A DNA stretch of 64,000 nt from contig NZ_JAEKEZ010000029.1 of the NCBI RefSeq assembly GCF_016650815.1, positions 372,001-436,000 on the forward strand. Reading direction: 5' to 3'. Origin of the DNA: Pseudomonas sp. TH31. Lineage in GTDB: Bacteria; Pseudomonadota; Gammaproteobacteria; Pseudomonadales; Pseudomonadaceae. This document shows, in pieces, positions 8,614 through 17,943 of this stretch. Within the stretch, counting starts at the first letter, position 1. Each line of letters starts with the position of its first letter. A model generated the notes under the pieces. That model was not told the DNA's origin. It saw nothing but the letters and a program-made list of their open reading frames with translations, and ran no database searches. Both the position numbers and the translations under genes were made by a program.

Positions 8614-9843
8614 TTATTGCAACAACCCGGTATCAAGGACCTTGGAAGACTCACCGATCACGCTTTCGCTGAGCTGAACAAACGCCTTGGTATCCACACT
8701 CCCCAAATGCATCGCCCCACGCAACACATCGTCGAGCGAGCGTTTATTGCGGGTCTTCAAACGAATCTCGCGATCCAGTTCCCCCAGCAACACCACCGTT
8801 TTTGAAACCTGCGCCGGGCTGATCCGCTCGCCGCGCAAGGTCGTGACCTGCTGGCTGTCCCTGGCCAACTTCTTCTGCAAGCTCTCGTACCGTTCATCAC
8901 TCATGCCGCCGGCACGGCGCAGCAGTTCGATGGCGTAGAACTCGGCAAACCCCGCATTGATCCAGTCGCTGCGCTCACGGTCATTGATCCGCCCGAACAC
9001 TTGGACCAGCTCCCGCACCAGCGCACTGCTGCCGCTTTCGCTGACCAGCGGCATATGGCTGTTGAGGTAGATCGATTCCCGCGCCGCCAGACTGCCACGC
9101 CACATCGGGTCATTGGCGCCGACGATCAGCAACTTGCTCGGGTGACGCGGGAACACCGCTTGGACTTGCGGCCAGACAACGGTCAGCAGTGTCAGCACAT
9201 CCATGCGATGCATGCCCTGCCCCAGCGGCGAAGCGACGGTGACCTCGGTTTCGCCCAGGCGCGTGCGGCGGCTGCCGAGGTGGCCGGCGAGCATCCAGCC
9301 CGTCGGCCGGTCGAACAGCCGGGAAGCATTGTTGACCCGGAATTTATTCTTGCCGATACGCGGCCAGGCAGTTTCGACGCTTTTCCAACCAGTGGGTAAT
9401 TCGAACTCAAGGCGTGACACCAGCTCGGTGCCGTCCTGTTGATCGAGCTTGGCCGCCGGCACCAGAGCGTCGCCGCGCAGCAACGCCCAGTTTGGCGTCA
9501 TGCGCGTGTCGAAACTGCCGTTCTTGCGTCCATGGCTGATGCGAACGCGGTAGGTCAGGCTGGCCTTGTCGGCGGCCGGGCGCCAGACGCCACGGGCCGC
9601 TTTGCCCGGCGTGAGCTGCCATTGGCCGTCGGCCGTGAAATCGCTGTAGTCGCTGCCGTCGCCCAGGTCAAAGTCCAGGCTGCGCACCGCCGAGCCCTTT
9701 GCCAGGGTCAGGCGCACTTCGGCCTGATCGCTTTGCGGCAACAGACGCACGTGGTAATCCAGATCGACCTTTTTCGCCGCCCACACCGACGAACTCAGGA
9801 CCAACGCCCCAACGGCCAACGCCAGCCGCAATCGCACAGCCAT
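8614..9843 (-). CDS. M61-like exported protein with degenerate zinc-peptidase motif
   Basis: A 409-residue secreted protein. Start at 9843 (MAVRLRLALAVGALVLSSSVWA) chosen because AAGGAG precedes it; the signal peptide ends about residue 23. The N-terminal half is a beta-rich domain (DLDYHVRLLPQSDQAEVRLTL) as in M61/M1-type peptidases. The region that should carry HExxH...WLxEGFA reads VRELVQVFG...WINAGFAEFYA: both zinc His residues are replaced (Arg, Gln) and the third ligand Glu of the EGFA motif is Ala. It is therefore probably a catalytically dead homologue with a binding or chaperone role. The family call rests on motif spacing and should be confirmed by profile search. Confidence 0.65.
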   Translation of the reverse strand: MAVRLRLALAVGALVLSSSVWAAKKVDLDYHVRLLPQSDQAEVRLTLAKGSAVRSLDFDLGDGSDYSDFTADGQWQLTPGKAARGVWRPAADKASLTYRVRISHGRKNGSFDTRMTPNWALLRGDALVPAAKLDQQDGTELVSRLEFELPTGWKSVETAWPRIGKNKFRVNNASRLFDRPTGWMLAGHLGSRRTRLGETEVTVASPLGQGMHRMDVLTLLTVVWPQVQAVFPRHPSKLLIVGANDPMWRGSLAARESIYLNSHMPLVSESGSSALVRELVQVFGRINDRERSDWINAGFAEFYAIELLRRAGGMSDERYESLQKKLARDSQQVTTLRGERISPAQVSKTVVLLGELDREIRLKTRNKRSLDDVLRGAMHLGSVDTKAFVQLSESVIGESSKVLDTGLLQ

Positions 9844-9993
9844 ACACACTCCTTGTGGCGAGCTTGCTCGCACCGGGCGGCATAACAGCCCGAATTCTAG
9901 TAATCACTGGCAATTTTGTGAGTGCTACGCACTCAAGCGGGACGGTGCGGCGATCCGACAAGGTCCCTCGCCACCGGTAAATAGCATCAGGCG

Positions 9994-10443
9994 TTAACCC
10001 GCGCGAAAAATCAGATGGTCTTCCCAATCGTCTTCGGCCACGCTGCCTTCGGCAAGCATGCGCCCGGACTGGGAAATACGTTCGTGGTGCACCGCATCGC
10101 GGTCGCCGCATACCAGGTGATGCCACAGCGGCAGGTCCTTGCCCTCGCTGACCAGTCGATAACCGCAGGTCGGCGGCAGCCACCGGAACTCTTCAGCCTT
10201 GCCCGGCGTGAGCTGAATGCAGTCCGGCACGAAGTCCCGACGGTTCGGGTAGTCGGTGCACTGACAGGTTTTCAGGTCCAGCAGTTTGCAGGCGATGCGC
10301 GTGTAGTAGACGCTGTTGTCGTCTTCATCTTCGAGCTTTTGCAGGCAGCACAGGCCACAGCCGTCGCACAGCGATTCCCATTCCTCTGGATCGAGTTGAT
10401 CGAGGGTTTTGCGTATCCAGAACGGTTCGACTTTGGCGGCCAT
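9994..10443 (-). CDS. YcgN-family (UPF0260) cysteine-cluster protein
   Basis: 149 residues from MAAKVEPFWIRKTLDQL; the longer reading frame to 10509 adds an unconserved-looking leader, so I chose 10443. The diagnostic cysteine cluster CDGCGLCCLQKLED lies near residue 27, followed by further Cys (CKLLDLKTCQCTDYPNR, CGYR, CGDRD), the pattern of the zinc/iron-binding YkgJ-like cysteine-cluster superfamily. Function in the cell is not established. Monocistronic. Confidence 0.88.
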   Translation of the reverse strand: MAAKVEPFWIRKTLDQLDPEEWESLCDGCGLCCLQKLEDEDDNSVYYTRIACKLLDLKTCQCTDYPNRRDFVPDCIQLTPGKAEEFRWLPPTCGYRLVSEGKDLPLWHHLVCGDRDAVHHERISQSGRMLAEGSVAEDDWEDHLIFRAG

Positions 10444-10722
10444 GGCTCGAGCATCAACATCAGGTGGTGAAAAGGCCGCCAGTCTAGTACCACAGGCCTC
10501 GCGGGCCAAGCGCCGGCGACTGTCGGTAGAACTTCACTTGTCAGTTTTTGCGCCGCCGAGTAGCTTTGCCAGTCGCAACGAGCCAAACCTGAAGGCCATT
10601 AACGCGCAACCGCGTTGCATTCCGGTGAACTGTCACGGCTCAAGAAAACCTTATCGCTCAGCTCAACTGCGGCCGCTGGTTTTTATTCGACTCCCTGTCC
10701 AAACGTAGTAAGGAATCTCTGA

Positions 10723-11316
10723 ATGAGTGCCAACCCACGCGTTGCCGATTATGCCATTCACCCACAGTTCACCGATCGTTGGTCGCCACGGGCCTTTACC
10801 GGCGAAAGCATCCCGGAAGAAACCCTGCTGAGCTTCTTCGAAGCCGCGCGCTGGGCGCCGTCGGCCTACAACTCGCAGCCTTGGCGGTTTCTCTACGCGC
10901 GCCGCGACACGCCGAACTGGGAGCGTTTCCTGGGCCTGCTGAACGAGTTCAACCGCGGCTGGGCGCAACACGCCTCGGCGCTGGTGATCGTGATCTCGAA
11001 AACCACCTTCGCGGCGCCCGGTGCCACCGAAGAAACCCCGGCGTTGTGGCACACCTTCGACACCGGTTCGGCCTGGGGCCACCTGGCGCTGCAAGCGAGC
11101 ATCAGCGGCTGGCATACCCACGGCATGGCCGGTTTCGACCAGGAGCTGACCCGCAAAGAGCTGAACATCCCCGAGGGCTATGCGCTGCACGCGGCGGTGG
11201 CAGTGGGCAAGCTGGGCGATAAAGCGACGCTGGCGGAGTACCTGCAATCGCGCGAAGAACCCAGCCCGCGTCGTCCGTTGAGCGAACTGGCGGCTGAAGG
11301 CGACTTTACCCTCTAA
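10723..11316 (+). CDS. nitroreductase-family FMN oxidoreductase
   Basis: A 197-residue soluble flavoenzyme. The N-terminal FMN site is typical (FTDRWSPRAFTGESIPEETL, then AARWAPSAYNSQPWRF), and the mid-protein WHTFDTGSAWGHLALQAS and late AVAVGKLGD blocks match nitroreductase-fold enzymes using NAD(P)H to reduce nitro, quinone or flavin substrates. The physiological substrate cannot be read from sequence. The gene stands alone, flanked on the right by a REP pair. Confidence 0.87.
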   Translation: MSANPRVADYAIHPQFTDRWSPRAFTGESIPEETLLSFFEAARWAPSAYNSQPWRFLYARRDTPNWERFLGLLNEFNRGWAQHASALVIVISKTTFAAPGATEETPALWHTFDTGSAWGHLALQASISGWHTHGMAGFDQELTRKELNIPEGYALHAAVAVGKLGDKATLAEYLQSREEPSPRRPLSELAAEGDFTL

Positions 11317-11320
11317 AAGC

Positions 11321-11394
11321 AAAGATCGCAGCCTCCGGCAGCTCCTACAAGGTTATGTGTACACCTGTAGGAGCTGCCGAAGGCTGCGATCTTT
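11321..11394. repeat. REP-type inverted repeat pair (AGATCGCAGCC class)
   Basis: AAAGATCGCAGCCTCCGGCA and its near-complement lie about 20 bases apart between two convergent genes, five bases after the nitroreductase stop. Same family as 8530-8607. Confidence 0.9.
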
Positions 11395-11405
11395 TTGGTC
11401 GCGTC

Positions 11406-12338
11406 TCAATACCCGCGATTGAAATCCACTTCGCCGCGCAATGCTTCGCCCGCCTCATACGCCCGCAGGTTTTCGACAAACAGGTTCACCATCATTGATG
11501 GTGAGGTCGGTGCCGAGCTGTGGCCGGTCAGCAACAGGCCCCAGGCGGTCCAGAACGGATGCCGTTGTGGCAACGGTTCCTGACGACAGACGTCGATCAC
11601 CGCGCCCGCCAGATGCCCTTCTTTCAAGGCTTCGACCAGGTCAGCATCGACCACTGCCACGCCGCGCCCGACGTTGATGAACACCCCGGTCGGCTTGAAT
11701 TGCTTGAACAGCGCCGCGTCGTACAGGTCGTGGGTGTTCGGCGTGTTGGGCAACAGATTGATCACGTAATCCACTTCGCCGACCAGCCGCGGCAAGTCGC
11801 TCAGCGCGCCCACTTCGACAAACGGTGCCTGCTCGCGAGCCTCGCTGGCGATGCCATACAACTCGACGCCAAACGGCACGAGGAATTTCGCCACGGTCTG
11901 GCCGATGTCGCCGGTGCCGACGATCAACACCTTGCGCCCCGCCAGGCTTTGGCCCAGGCGATTGTCCCACTTGCGCTCGACCTGGCTGACCAGTCGCGCC
12001 AGCACTTCGCGTTCGTGGCCGAGCATGTAAGTCAGGACGTATTCGGCCATGACCTGGCCGAAAATCCCCACTGCCCGGGTCAGGCGATAGTGGCGTGGCA
12101 AGCCGTCGGCCAGCAGCGGCGTGATGCCGGCCCAGGTCGATTGCAGCCATTGTGGCTGGTGGCCCTGACGCAGCAGGGTCGCCAGCAAGTCCGGCTGGCC
12201 GAGCCAGATCGGGCAATCGGCCGCTTGGCGCGCCAGTTCGGCGGAGTCGCCGCTGGTCAGCACTTCCAGTTCAGGCACGGCTTGACGCAACAGTTGGGCG
12301 TACACAGGGTGATCGTGTTCAGCAATCAGAACGCGCAT
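11406..12338 (-). CDS. D-2-hydroxyacid dehydrogenase (GhrA-like)
   Basis: A 310-residue NAD(P)-dependent D-isomer 2-hydroxyacid dehydrogenase. Rossmann motif GTGDIGQTVAKFL near residue 144; the substrate/catalytic region shows INVGRGVAVVDADLVEAL (catalytic Arg region is INLLPNTPNT...), DVCRQEPLP (Glu) and TGHSSAPT (His). The order Arg-Glu-His fits glyoxylate/hydroxypyruvate reductases of the GhrA type. Cytosolic; stands alone, convergent with the nitroreductase gene. Confidence 0.85.
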   Translation of the reverse strand: MRVLIAEHDHPVYAQLLRQAVPELEVLTSGDSAELARQAADCPIWLGQPDLLATLLRQGHQPQWLQSTWAGITPLLADGLPRHYRLTRAVGIFGQVMAEYVLTYMLGHEREVLARLVSQVERKWDNRLGQSLAGRKVLIVGTGDIGQTVAKFLVPFGVELYGIASEAREQAPFVEVGALSDLPRLVGEVDYVINLLPNTPNTHDLYDAALFKQFKPTGVFINVGRGVAVVDADLVEALKEGHLAGAVIDVCRQEPLPQRHPFWTAWGLLLTGHSSAPTSPSMMVNLFVENLRAYEAGEALRGEVDFNRGY

Positions 12339-12459
12339 GGTTCAAACCTTTCAAAAACAGGGCAGACAGCCGCGGACGGAGTATCGCTCCATCGGTCGCG
12401 GCCATCGTCAAAATTGTTCCAGTTTTTCACACAGGCTCTGAACAGAGCCTGTCTGCCAA

Positions 12460-12753
12460 TCACATCGGGTCGTTGCGGCGCAGCAATTCTTCGGGCAAGT
12501 GTTCGATGTACTCGTCCTCGGCCGGTGGCATTTGCAGGTGGTAGCCCTGCTTCTCAAGGTTTTCCAGGACCACGGTGATGTCCTCGCGCGACAGTTTGCG
12601 CTCGGGGGTCAGCACCAGGTCGAAGGCGTGATGCGGCTTGCCGAACGCCGCCATCAGCGATTCCGGGACGCGCTCCAGTGCATCGCTTTTGAGCACGTAG
12701 AGGTACATCTCGTTTTTCTTCAGGCTTCGATAAATGGAGCAAATACGTTTCAA
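12460..12753 (-). CDS. ycgL: YcgL-domain protein (UPF0745)
   Basis: 97 residues beginning MKRICSIYRSLKKNEMYLYV, the conserved start of the YcgL family, with MLAAFGKP-like block (LMAAFGKPHHAFDLVLTPERKL) and an acidic C-terminus. The start overlaps the rnd stop by 4 bases (ATGA), so it is translationally coupled to RNase D. YcgL beside rnd is a recurring gammaproteobacterial neighbourhood; the molecular function is not known. Confidence 0.92.
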   Translation of the reverse strand: MKRICSIYRSLKKNEMYLYVLKSDALERVPESLMAAFGKPHHAFDLVLTPERKLSREDITVVLENLEKQGYHLQMPPAEDEYIEHLPEELLRRNDPM

Positions 12754-13883
12754 GGCTGTTCTCCGGCGGTGGCCAGGCTGTCGAGCAGCGCCTGGCCCAT
12801 CAATTCGCGACGCCAGCCACGCAGCGAATCAGGCAATTGGTAAGGACCGTTGGGGTAGCCGCTCTTGAGCAAGGCTTCCAGGGTTTTCTTGCGTAGCATC
12901 AACTCTGGCGCAATGTTCAAGCGCTCGGCTTCGGCCTGGCCGATGGCACGCAGTTGCTTGACCAGCGCGGCGGCGTCTACCGGCAATGGTTCCGGCACGG
13001 CGGGTGGCCATTGATCTGGCGACACACTGCCAGAGCGCTTGATCAGATCAAGCAGAAATTCGCCGTCCTGACGCACGGTACGCGGGTGCATGTCTTCGAT
13101 TTTTGCCAACGCTGCGAGGTTGTCCGGTTGAGTCCGCGCCAGCGGCCACAAGGAGTGCTCACGGACGATGCGGTTACGCGGCAGATCGCGAGCGCGGGCT
13201 TCGTGCTCACGCCAGGCGCAGAGTTCACGCAACACCACCAGTTGGGCGCGTGACAGCTTCCAGGCCAGCTTGGCTTCGCGGTAGACCTCGTACGGGTCGA
13301 CCTCGCGGCGCAGGTTGGCCACCAGTTCGGCGCCATCCTCCAGCACAAAGCTGTATTTGTCTTCAGGCAACTTCGGTTGCAGGCGTACGAATACTTCCGC
13401 CAGGTGCAGGGCATCTTCGGCGGCGTAGCTGATCTGGGTATCGGACAGCGGACGTTGCAGCCAGTCGGAGCGGGTCTCGCCCTTCGGCAGGTCGATGCCG
13501 AGTACTTCCTGGACCAGCCGCGAGTAACCCATGGAGAAACCCAGGTTCAGGTAGGCGGCAGCCAATTGGGTGTCGAACAGCGGCGCCGGCAGGCTGCCGG
13601 TCAGGCGTAACAGGACTTCGAGGTCTTCGCTGCACGCGTGAACGACTTTCACCACAGCCGGGTTTTCCAACAACGCGGCCAAAGGTTGCCAGTTGTCGAT
13701 GGTCAGCGGGTCAATCAGGTAAGCGCGCACGCCATCACCGATCTGCAGCAGCCCGGCAATCGGATAAAAGGTGTCGACCCGCATGAATTCGGTGTCGAGG
13801 GCAACGAATGGCAGCTGCTGCCACTCGGCGCAAAACTGACCGAGGCTATCGTTGTCGCGAATCCAGTGAATATCGATGGCCAC
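12750..13883 (-). CDS. rnd: ribonuclease D
   Basis: A 377-residue 3'-5' exoribonuclease involved in tRNA maturation. I chose the GTG at 13883 (VAIDIHWIRDNDSLGQF) with GGGAGA upstream; the longer frame to 13946 is not family-like. The DEDDy residues are visible: VALDTEFMR (Exo I), HACSEDLEVL (Exo II) and ISYAAEDALHLAEV (Exo III, Tyr present). The C-terminal third holds the HRDC domain (REHEARARDLPRNRIVREHSLW region). Operon with ycgL, which follows by a 4-base overlap. Confidence 0.93.
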   Translation of the reverse strand: MAIDIHWIRDNDSLGQFCAEWQQLPFVALDTEFMRVDTFYPIAGLLQIGDGVRAYLIDPLTIDNWQPLAALLENPAVVKVVHACSEDLEVLLRLTGSLPAPLFDTQLAAAYLNLGFSMGYSRLVQEVLGIDLPKGETRSDWLQRPLSDTQISYAAEDALHLAEVFVRLQPKLPEDKYSFVLEDGAELVANLRREVDPYEVYREAKLAWKLSRAQLVVLRELCAWREHEARARDLPRNRIVREHSLWPLARTQPDNLAALAKIEDMHPRTVRQDGEFLLDLIKRSGSVSPDQWPPAVPEPLPVDAAALVKQLRAIGQAEAERLNIAPELMLRKKTLEALLKSGYPNGPYQLPDSLRGWRRELMGQALLDSLATAGEQP

Positions 13884-14006
13884 ACGGCTCTCCCTTGAAG
13901 AATGGCGCGCAGTATATATCGCCCCCGGCGATTTCCGCGCATGCACTGAACAAGAGCTTTAGCGAAAATGCCTGCCGGAAGGCAAGAAATGTCTGACGAA
14001 GGGAGA

Positions 14007-14669
14007 CTAACCGGTCTTACGCAGCACGTAGACCCGCATCCGCGAGCAACCGGGAAAGAAGTCCTGGTGACTGAGCAGGCTGAAACCTGCTTGCCTGAAC
14101 TCGGCTTCAACCTCGGCCTTGTTCACCAGAGTTTGTGCCTGAGTGCCTTCGGCGGCAGCGGGCTGGCGCCCGAGGCGGCTTTCAAGCTGAACCGCGACAA
14201 TCACCGTGTCACGACTGACGCGGTGGAACTCGCCGAGCATGGCCAACCGATGCTCGGGACGAGAAAGATGCTGGAACAGTTGCATGCAAATAATGCAATC
14301 CACAGCGTTCACCGACAAACCGATGGTGAACGCCGAACTCTGAAAGGTCTTGATCCGCTTGAGCAACGGCTGCGGGTGATGGGTACGGGCATGATCAAGC
14401 ATGTCCTGGGACGGGTCTGACGCCAGGATCACCCGATTCCCATGTTCAGCCAGTACCGGCCAAAAACGCCCGGCCCCGCAGGCCACATCGAGGATCAGAC
14501 CCGGCTCGCCGGCAGCCTTGAGCGCGTTGCGCACCAACTGCTTTTCGCGCCGAAACGCCAGGCGGCCCGCCATGCCACGCGGTTGCGGCTGCAAACAGAC
14601 GCGAGCGTGTTCCTGGTCGTAGCGCCGGGCGAACTCAAGCTCGATGGCAGATGGGGGCAACGAAGACAT
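14007..14669 (-). CDS. class I SAM-dependent methyltransferase
   Basis: 220 residues. Rossmann motif I is LILDVACGAGRFWPVLAEHG near residue 57, acidic motif II ASDPSQDML, and motif IV/V region VDCIICMQLFQHLSRPEHR. The N-terminal part (FARRYDQEHARVCLQPQPRG) is basic. This is the generic Methyltransf_11/25 type; the acceptor is not deducible. Single gene between rnd and eptA. Confidence 0.8.
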   Translation of the reverse strand: MSSLPPSAIELEFARRYDQEHARVCLQPQPRGMAGRLAFRREKQLVRNALKAAGEPGLILDVACGAGRFWPVLAEHGNRVILASDPSQDMLDHARTHHPQPLLKRIKTFQSSAFTIGLSVNAVDCIICMQLFQHLSRPEHRLAMLGEFHRVSRDTVIVAVQLESRLGRQPAAAEGTQAQTLVNKAEVEAEFRQAGFSLLSHQDFFPGCSRMRVYVLRKTG

Positions 14670-14742
14670 GTGCAGGGGCTCTTGTTGGAAGATCTACCGG
14701 TCGCAGGTTAGCGCTCGGCCCGTGAAAAATAAGTCGAAGCAC

Positions 14743-16392
14743 TCACTTTTTAGCCAGCACGCCGTCGACCACAGGCCCCCGGCAGCCGGCGAACATGTCC
14801 AGACTCGGGTCGTAGACCTTACTGTCGACTTCCAGCAGGCCGAGCATCGAATGGAACAGGTTGTCCTGGCTCAAGGGTTTGTCGCGACGTTGTTGCAGGC
14901 AATGGGCGTCCACCGAAAACGACTGTTGATAACTGTCGGAAAACCACGCCAGCATCGCCACATGCTTCTGTTGCTCCGGCGCCATCATGTAAGGCGTGCC
15001 ATGGAGGAACAGGTTGTACTCGCCCAGGGACTCTCCGTGGTCGGACAGGTAGAGCATCGCGGTATCCACTTTGTCCTGGTTGCTGCGCAACAGATCGATC
15101 AGGGTCGACAGCACGTGGTCGGTATACACCAGGGTGTTGTCGTAACCATTGACGATACTGTCGCGGCTGCAATTGTTCAGCGCATTGCTTTCACACACCG
15201 GTGTGAAGTGTTCGTATTCTTTGGGGTAGCGCTTGAAGTATTCCGGGCCGTGGCTGCCCATCTGGTGCAGGACCAGCACGGTGTCTTTGTCGAGGGTATC
15301 GATGAAGTGCTGCAAACCTTGCAGGAGAATTTCATCGCGGCACTCGCTGCTGGAACACAACACCGGGTCTTTCAGATTGCTGACATCGTCGATCGTGACC
15401 CGATCGCACGTGCCTTTGCAGCCCGATTGATTGTCGCGCCAGATCACGTCCAGACCGGCCCGCTTAAGCACGTCCAGCAAACCTTCTTGGTTCTTTGCCT
15501 TGCTGGCGTTGTAATCCTTGCGGCCCATGTTGGAGAACATGCAAGGCACCGATACCGCTGTTTCCGTGCCGCAGGAATGCACGTCGGTGAAGGCGATCAG
15601 GCCAGCCTCTTTACTCAGCTTGGGCGTGGTGTCGCGGTTGTAGCCGAGGATGCCGAAGTTCTCGGCCCGGGCACTTTCGCCGACCACCAGCACCGTCAGG
15701 GATTTGCGCTCATGGGACTGCCAGGCCTGGTCTTTACGGGCGTCTTCGCCAATTTTGACAAAGGGTTGTTGCGAGGACACCACCTGCTCACGCAGATAAC
15801 CGACCGAGGCACCGATGTAGTTGCTCGGCACCACCATCAAATGCAATTCATGGTGATTGCGAAACAGGGACGACAGGCCTTGATAATTCACCAGCGCCAC
15901 GCCACCGATCGCCGCAACAGAGGCGACACTCACCAAGGCTTTACTGAGTAGCTCACGGTGCCAGGCGCGATAATTGACCGGTGTTTTCCATAATAACCAC
16001 GAAGGCAAAACACCGAGCAGAACAATATAGACAAATAACTTTATCGACAGTAAGTCGCGCACTTCCGTGGCATTGGTTTCGGCAAAGTTGCGAAACATGC
16101 CGGCATCGATCAGCACGCCGTATTGACTCATGAAGTAAGCCACCCCGGCACTGACCATGAAGATCAAGGTCAGCAGCGGTTTTAATACGGGGCGGAACGC
16201 CAGCACGGTCAGGACGATGTTGAAGGCGCCGAACACCATGATGCCAAATGCCACGCGCATGGCGATGCCTTTAGCGTCGGATGCGGTGATTTCGAAGAGG
16301 TGTTGCCACAAGACCAGATTGAACCCGGCCAGTAAAAAGGCACTGGCAATCAGTGTCACCCACTCAGGGCGCACGGTTTTTAATTTCAACAT
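14743..16392 (-). CDS. eptA: lipid A phosphoethanolamine transferase
   Basis: A 549-residue inner-membrane enzyme from MLKLKTVRPEWVTLIAS; the longer frame to 16506 adds a non-hydrophobic leader. Five N-terminal TM helices (within about residues 10-170), then a periplasmic alkaline-phosphatase-like domain. Catalytic Thr lies in SCGTETAVSVPCMFSNM, metal sites in VVGESARAENF, YLSDHGESLGE and LFLHGTPY, and paired cysteines (SGCKGTCD, LCSSSEC, CESNALNNC) typical of the EptA/MCR fold. It adds phosphoethanolamine to lipid A phosphates, which lowers binding of cationic peptides. No adjacent PmrAB-type regulator is seen. Confidence 0.93.
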   Translation of the reverse strand: MLKLKTVRPEWVTLIASAFLLAGFNLVLWQHLFEITASDAKGIAMRVAFGIMVFGAFNIVLTVLAFRPVLKPLLTLIFMVSAGVAYFMSQYGVLIDAGMFRNFAETNATEVRDLLSIKLFVYIVLLGVLPSWLLWKTPVNYRAWHRELLSKALVSVASVAAIGGVALVNYQGLSSLFRNHHELHLMVVPSNYIGASVGYLREQVVSSQQPFVKIGEDARKDQAWQSHERKSLTVLVVGESARAENFGILGYNRDTTPKLSKEAGLIAFTDVHSCGTETAVSVPCMFSNMGRKDYNASKAKNQEGLLDVLKRAGLDVIWRDNQSGCKGTCDRVTIDDVSNLKDPVLCSSSECRDEILLQGLQHFIDTLDKDTVLVLHQMGSHGPEYFKRYPKEYEHFTPVCESNALNNCSRDSIVNGYDNTLVYTDHVLSTLIDLLRSNQDKVDTAMLYLSDHGESLGEYNLFLHGTPYMMAPEQQKHVAMLAWFSDSYQQSFSVDAHCLQQRRDKPLSQDNLFHSMLGLLEVDSKVYDPSLDMFAGCRGPVVDGVLAKK

Positions 16393-16492
16393 GCAGGTCG
16401 ATTGTTCCTGAAAAGAAGTGTCGCCGGTAATTGTGAAAATTTCATTTTCCGCGACAACGCAAACTTTAATCAGCCGACCATCAATTTTTCGT

Positions 16493-16521
16493 GAAAAAGA
16501 AGCCAACGAATAGTTGGCTTC
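16493..16521 (-). terminator. intrinsic terminator after the glutamine-synthetase-like gene
   Basis: Read on the minus strand, a perfect 9-bp stem (GAAGCCAAC / GTTGGCTTC, loop TATTC) is followed by TTTTTC. It lies 40 bases past the 16561 stop codon and upstream of eptA. Confidence 0.8.
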
Positions 16522-16560
16522 AGGTATTAGCGCAAATCTTTCAAATTATTTGCAAAATGC

Positions 16561-17943
16561 TCAGGCCTGATTCAGGTACCAGCGCCAGTCCTGCTCCCCG
16601 ACCTCCCCCATGAACTGGCGATACTCGGCGCGTTTCACCGCCAGGTACACCCCCAAAAACTCGGTGCCGAACGCATCCCGCGCCCAACTCGAGCCTTCCA
16701 GCGCCCGTAACGTGGTCAACCAGTCGGTGGGCAGCAATTCGGTGGCCTGGGCATAACCGTTGCCTTCCACCGGAGCACCGGGGTCGAGTTGCTCGCGAAT
16801 GCCACGGTGAATACCGGCCAGGATCGCTGCCGCCGCCAGGTACGGGTTGGCATCGGCGCCGCAGATGCGATGTTCGATATGCCGGGAGAACGCCGGCCCG
16901 CCAGGTACCCGCAGGCTCACAGTGCGGTTATCCACACCCCAGGTGGCGGCCAGTGGCGCATAGCTGTTGGTCTGGAAACGGCGATAGGAGTTGGCGTTCG
17001 GGCAGAACAACAGCAGCGAATCGAGCAAGGTACTGAGCATTCCGCCCACTGCGTGCCTGAGCAACGGTGTGCCGTCGGGCGCTGCACTGGCGAACAGGTT
17101 GTTGCCGTCCTTGTCGGCCAGGCTGACGTGCATGTGCATCCCGGTGCCGGCCAGGTCATCGAAGGGTTTGGCCATGAAGCAAGCGGCCATCCCGTGTTTG
17201 TGGGCCACGCCTTTGACCAGCCGCTTGTAACGCACCGCTTCATCCATCGCCTGCAAGGCGTCGGTGCGATGTTCGAGGGTGATTTCGACCTGGCCCGGCG
17301 CATATTCGGAAATCGCCGTGCGCGCCGGAATGCCCTGGAGTTTGCAGGCGCTATAGAGGTCGGCCAGGAACGGCTCGATCTGCTCCAGTTCGCGTAAACC
17401 ATAGACCTGGGTGGCCCGTGGTCGCCCGCCATCAACGTCCCGCGCCGGTTGCGGCCGACCGTTGCTGTCGCGCTGTTGATCCAGCAGATAAAACTCCAGC
17501 TCCGCCGCCATCACCGGGTAATAGCCGTCCGCCTGCAAGCCCTCGATGACCTTCGCCAGCAAGTGCCGTGGGTCGGCAATGGTCGCCGGCAGCCCTTCCT
17601 TGGGGTGCATGCTGACCTGAACCGCCGCCATCGGAATCAGCCGCCACGGCATACGCTGCAAACTGCCGCTGACCGGGTAGGCGCGGCAGTCAATATCGCC
17701 GACATCCCACACCAGCCCGGAGTTTTCCACGTCATCGCCATTGATGGTCAGGCCCAAAATGGTGCTGGGCAGTGGCCGGCCGCTTTCGTACACCGCCAAC
17801 AGTTCATCACGATGCAGCAACTTGCCGCGTGGCACGCCGTTGTTGTCGAGGATGAACAACTCGAACATCTCGATATCCGGGTTCTGCTCCAGAAAGGTCA
17901 GGGCTTCTTGCTTCGTGGCGAAGGCGGTCGTGGCGCTACTCAT
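16561..17943 (-). CDS. glutamine synthetase family protein, probable gamma-glutamylpolyamine synthetase
   Basis: 460 residues with the full glutamine-synthetase fold: beta-grasp N-domain (ELFILDNNGVPRGK), catalytic MAAELEFYLLD (metal Glu), APGQVEITLEHRTD, HKHGMAACFMAKPF, GTGMHMHVSL (ATP/metal His), and NRTVSLRVP...HIEHRICGADANPYL. The length and the NGDDVENSGLVWDVGDIDCRAYP-type segment fit the PuuA/SpuI group, which ligates glutamate to putrescine or other polyamines, rather than the adenylylated nitrogen-assimilation GlnA (no TLLYDQ-type adenylylation loop seen). Substrate choice is inference. Ends in a strong terminator. Confidence 0.82.
   Translation of the reverse strand: MSSATTAFATKQEALTFLEQNPDIEMFELFILDNNGVPRGKLLHRDELLAVYESGRPLPSTILGLTINGDDVENSGLVWDVGDIDCRAYPVSGSLQRMPWRLIPMAAVQVSMHPKEGLPATIADPRHLLAKVIEGLQADGYYPVMAAELEFYLLDQQRDSNGRPQPARDVDGGRPRATQVYGLRELEQIEPFLADLYSACKLQGIPARTAISEYAPGQVEITLEHRTDALQAMDEAVRYKRLVKGVAHKHGMAACFMAKPFDDLAGTGMHMHVSLADKDGNNLFASAAPDGTPLLRHAVGGMLSTLLDSLLLFCPNANSYRRFQTNSYAPLAATWGVDNRTVSLRVPGGPAFSRHIEHRICGADANPYLAAAAILAGIHRGIREQLDPGAPVEGNGYAQATELLPTDWLTTLRALEGSSWARDAFGTEFLGVYLAVKRAEYRQFMGEVGEQDWRWYLNQA

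Noticed and set aside
14644..15951. 435-codon plus-strand frame opposite eptA
   Set aside because: Composition (His, Gln, Val, Arg) is that of an antisense shadow, and eptA on the other strand has all catalytic motifs.
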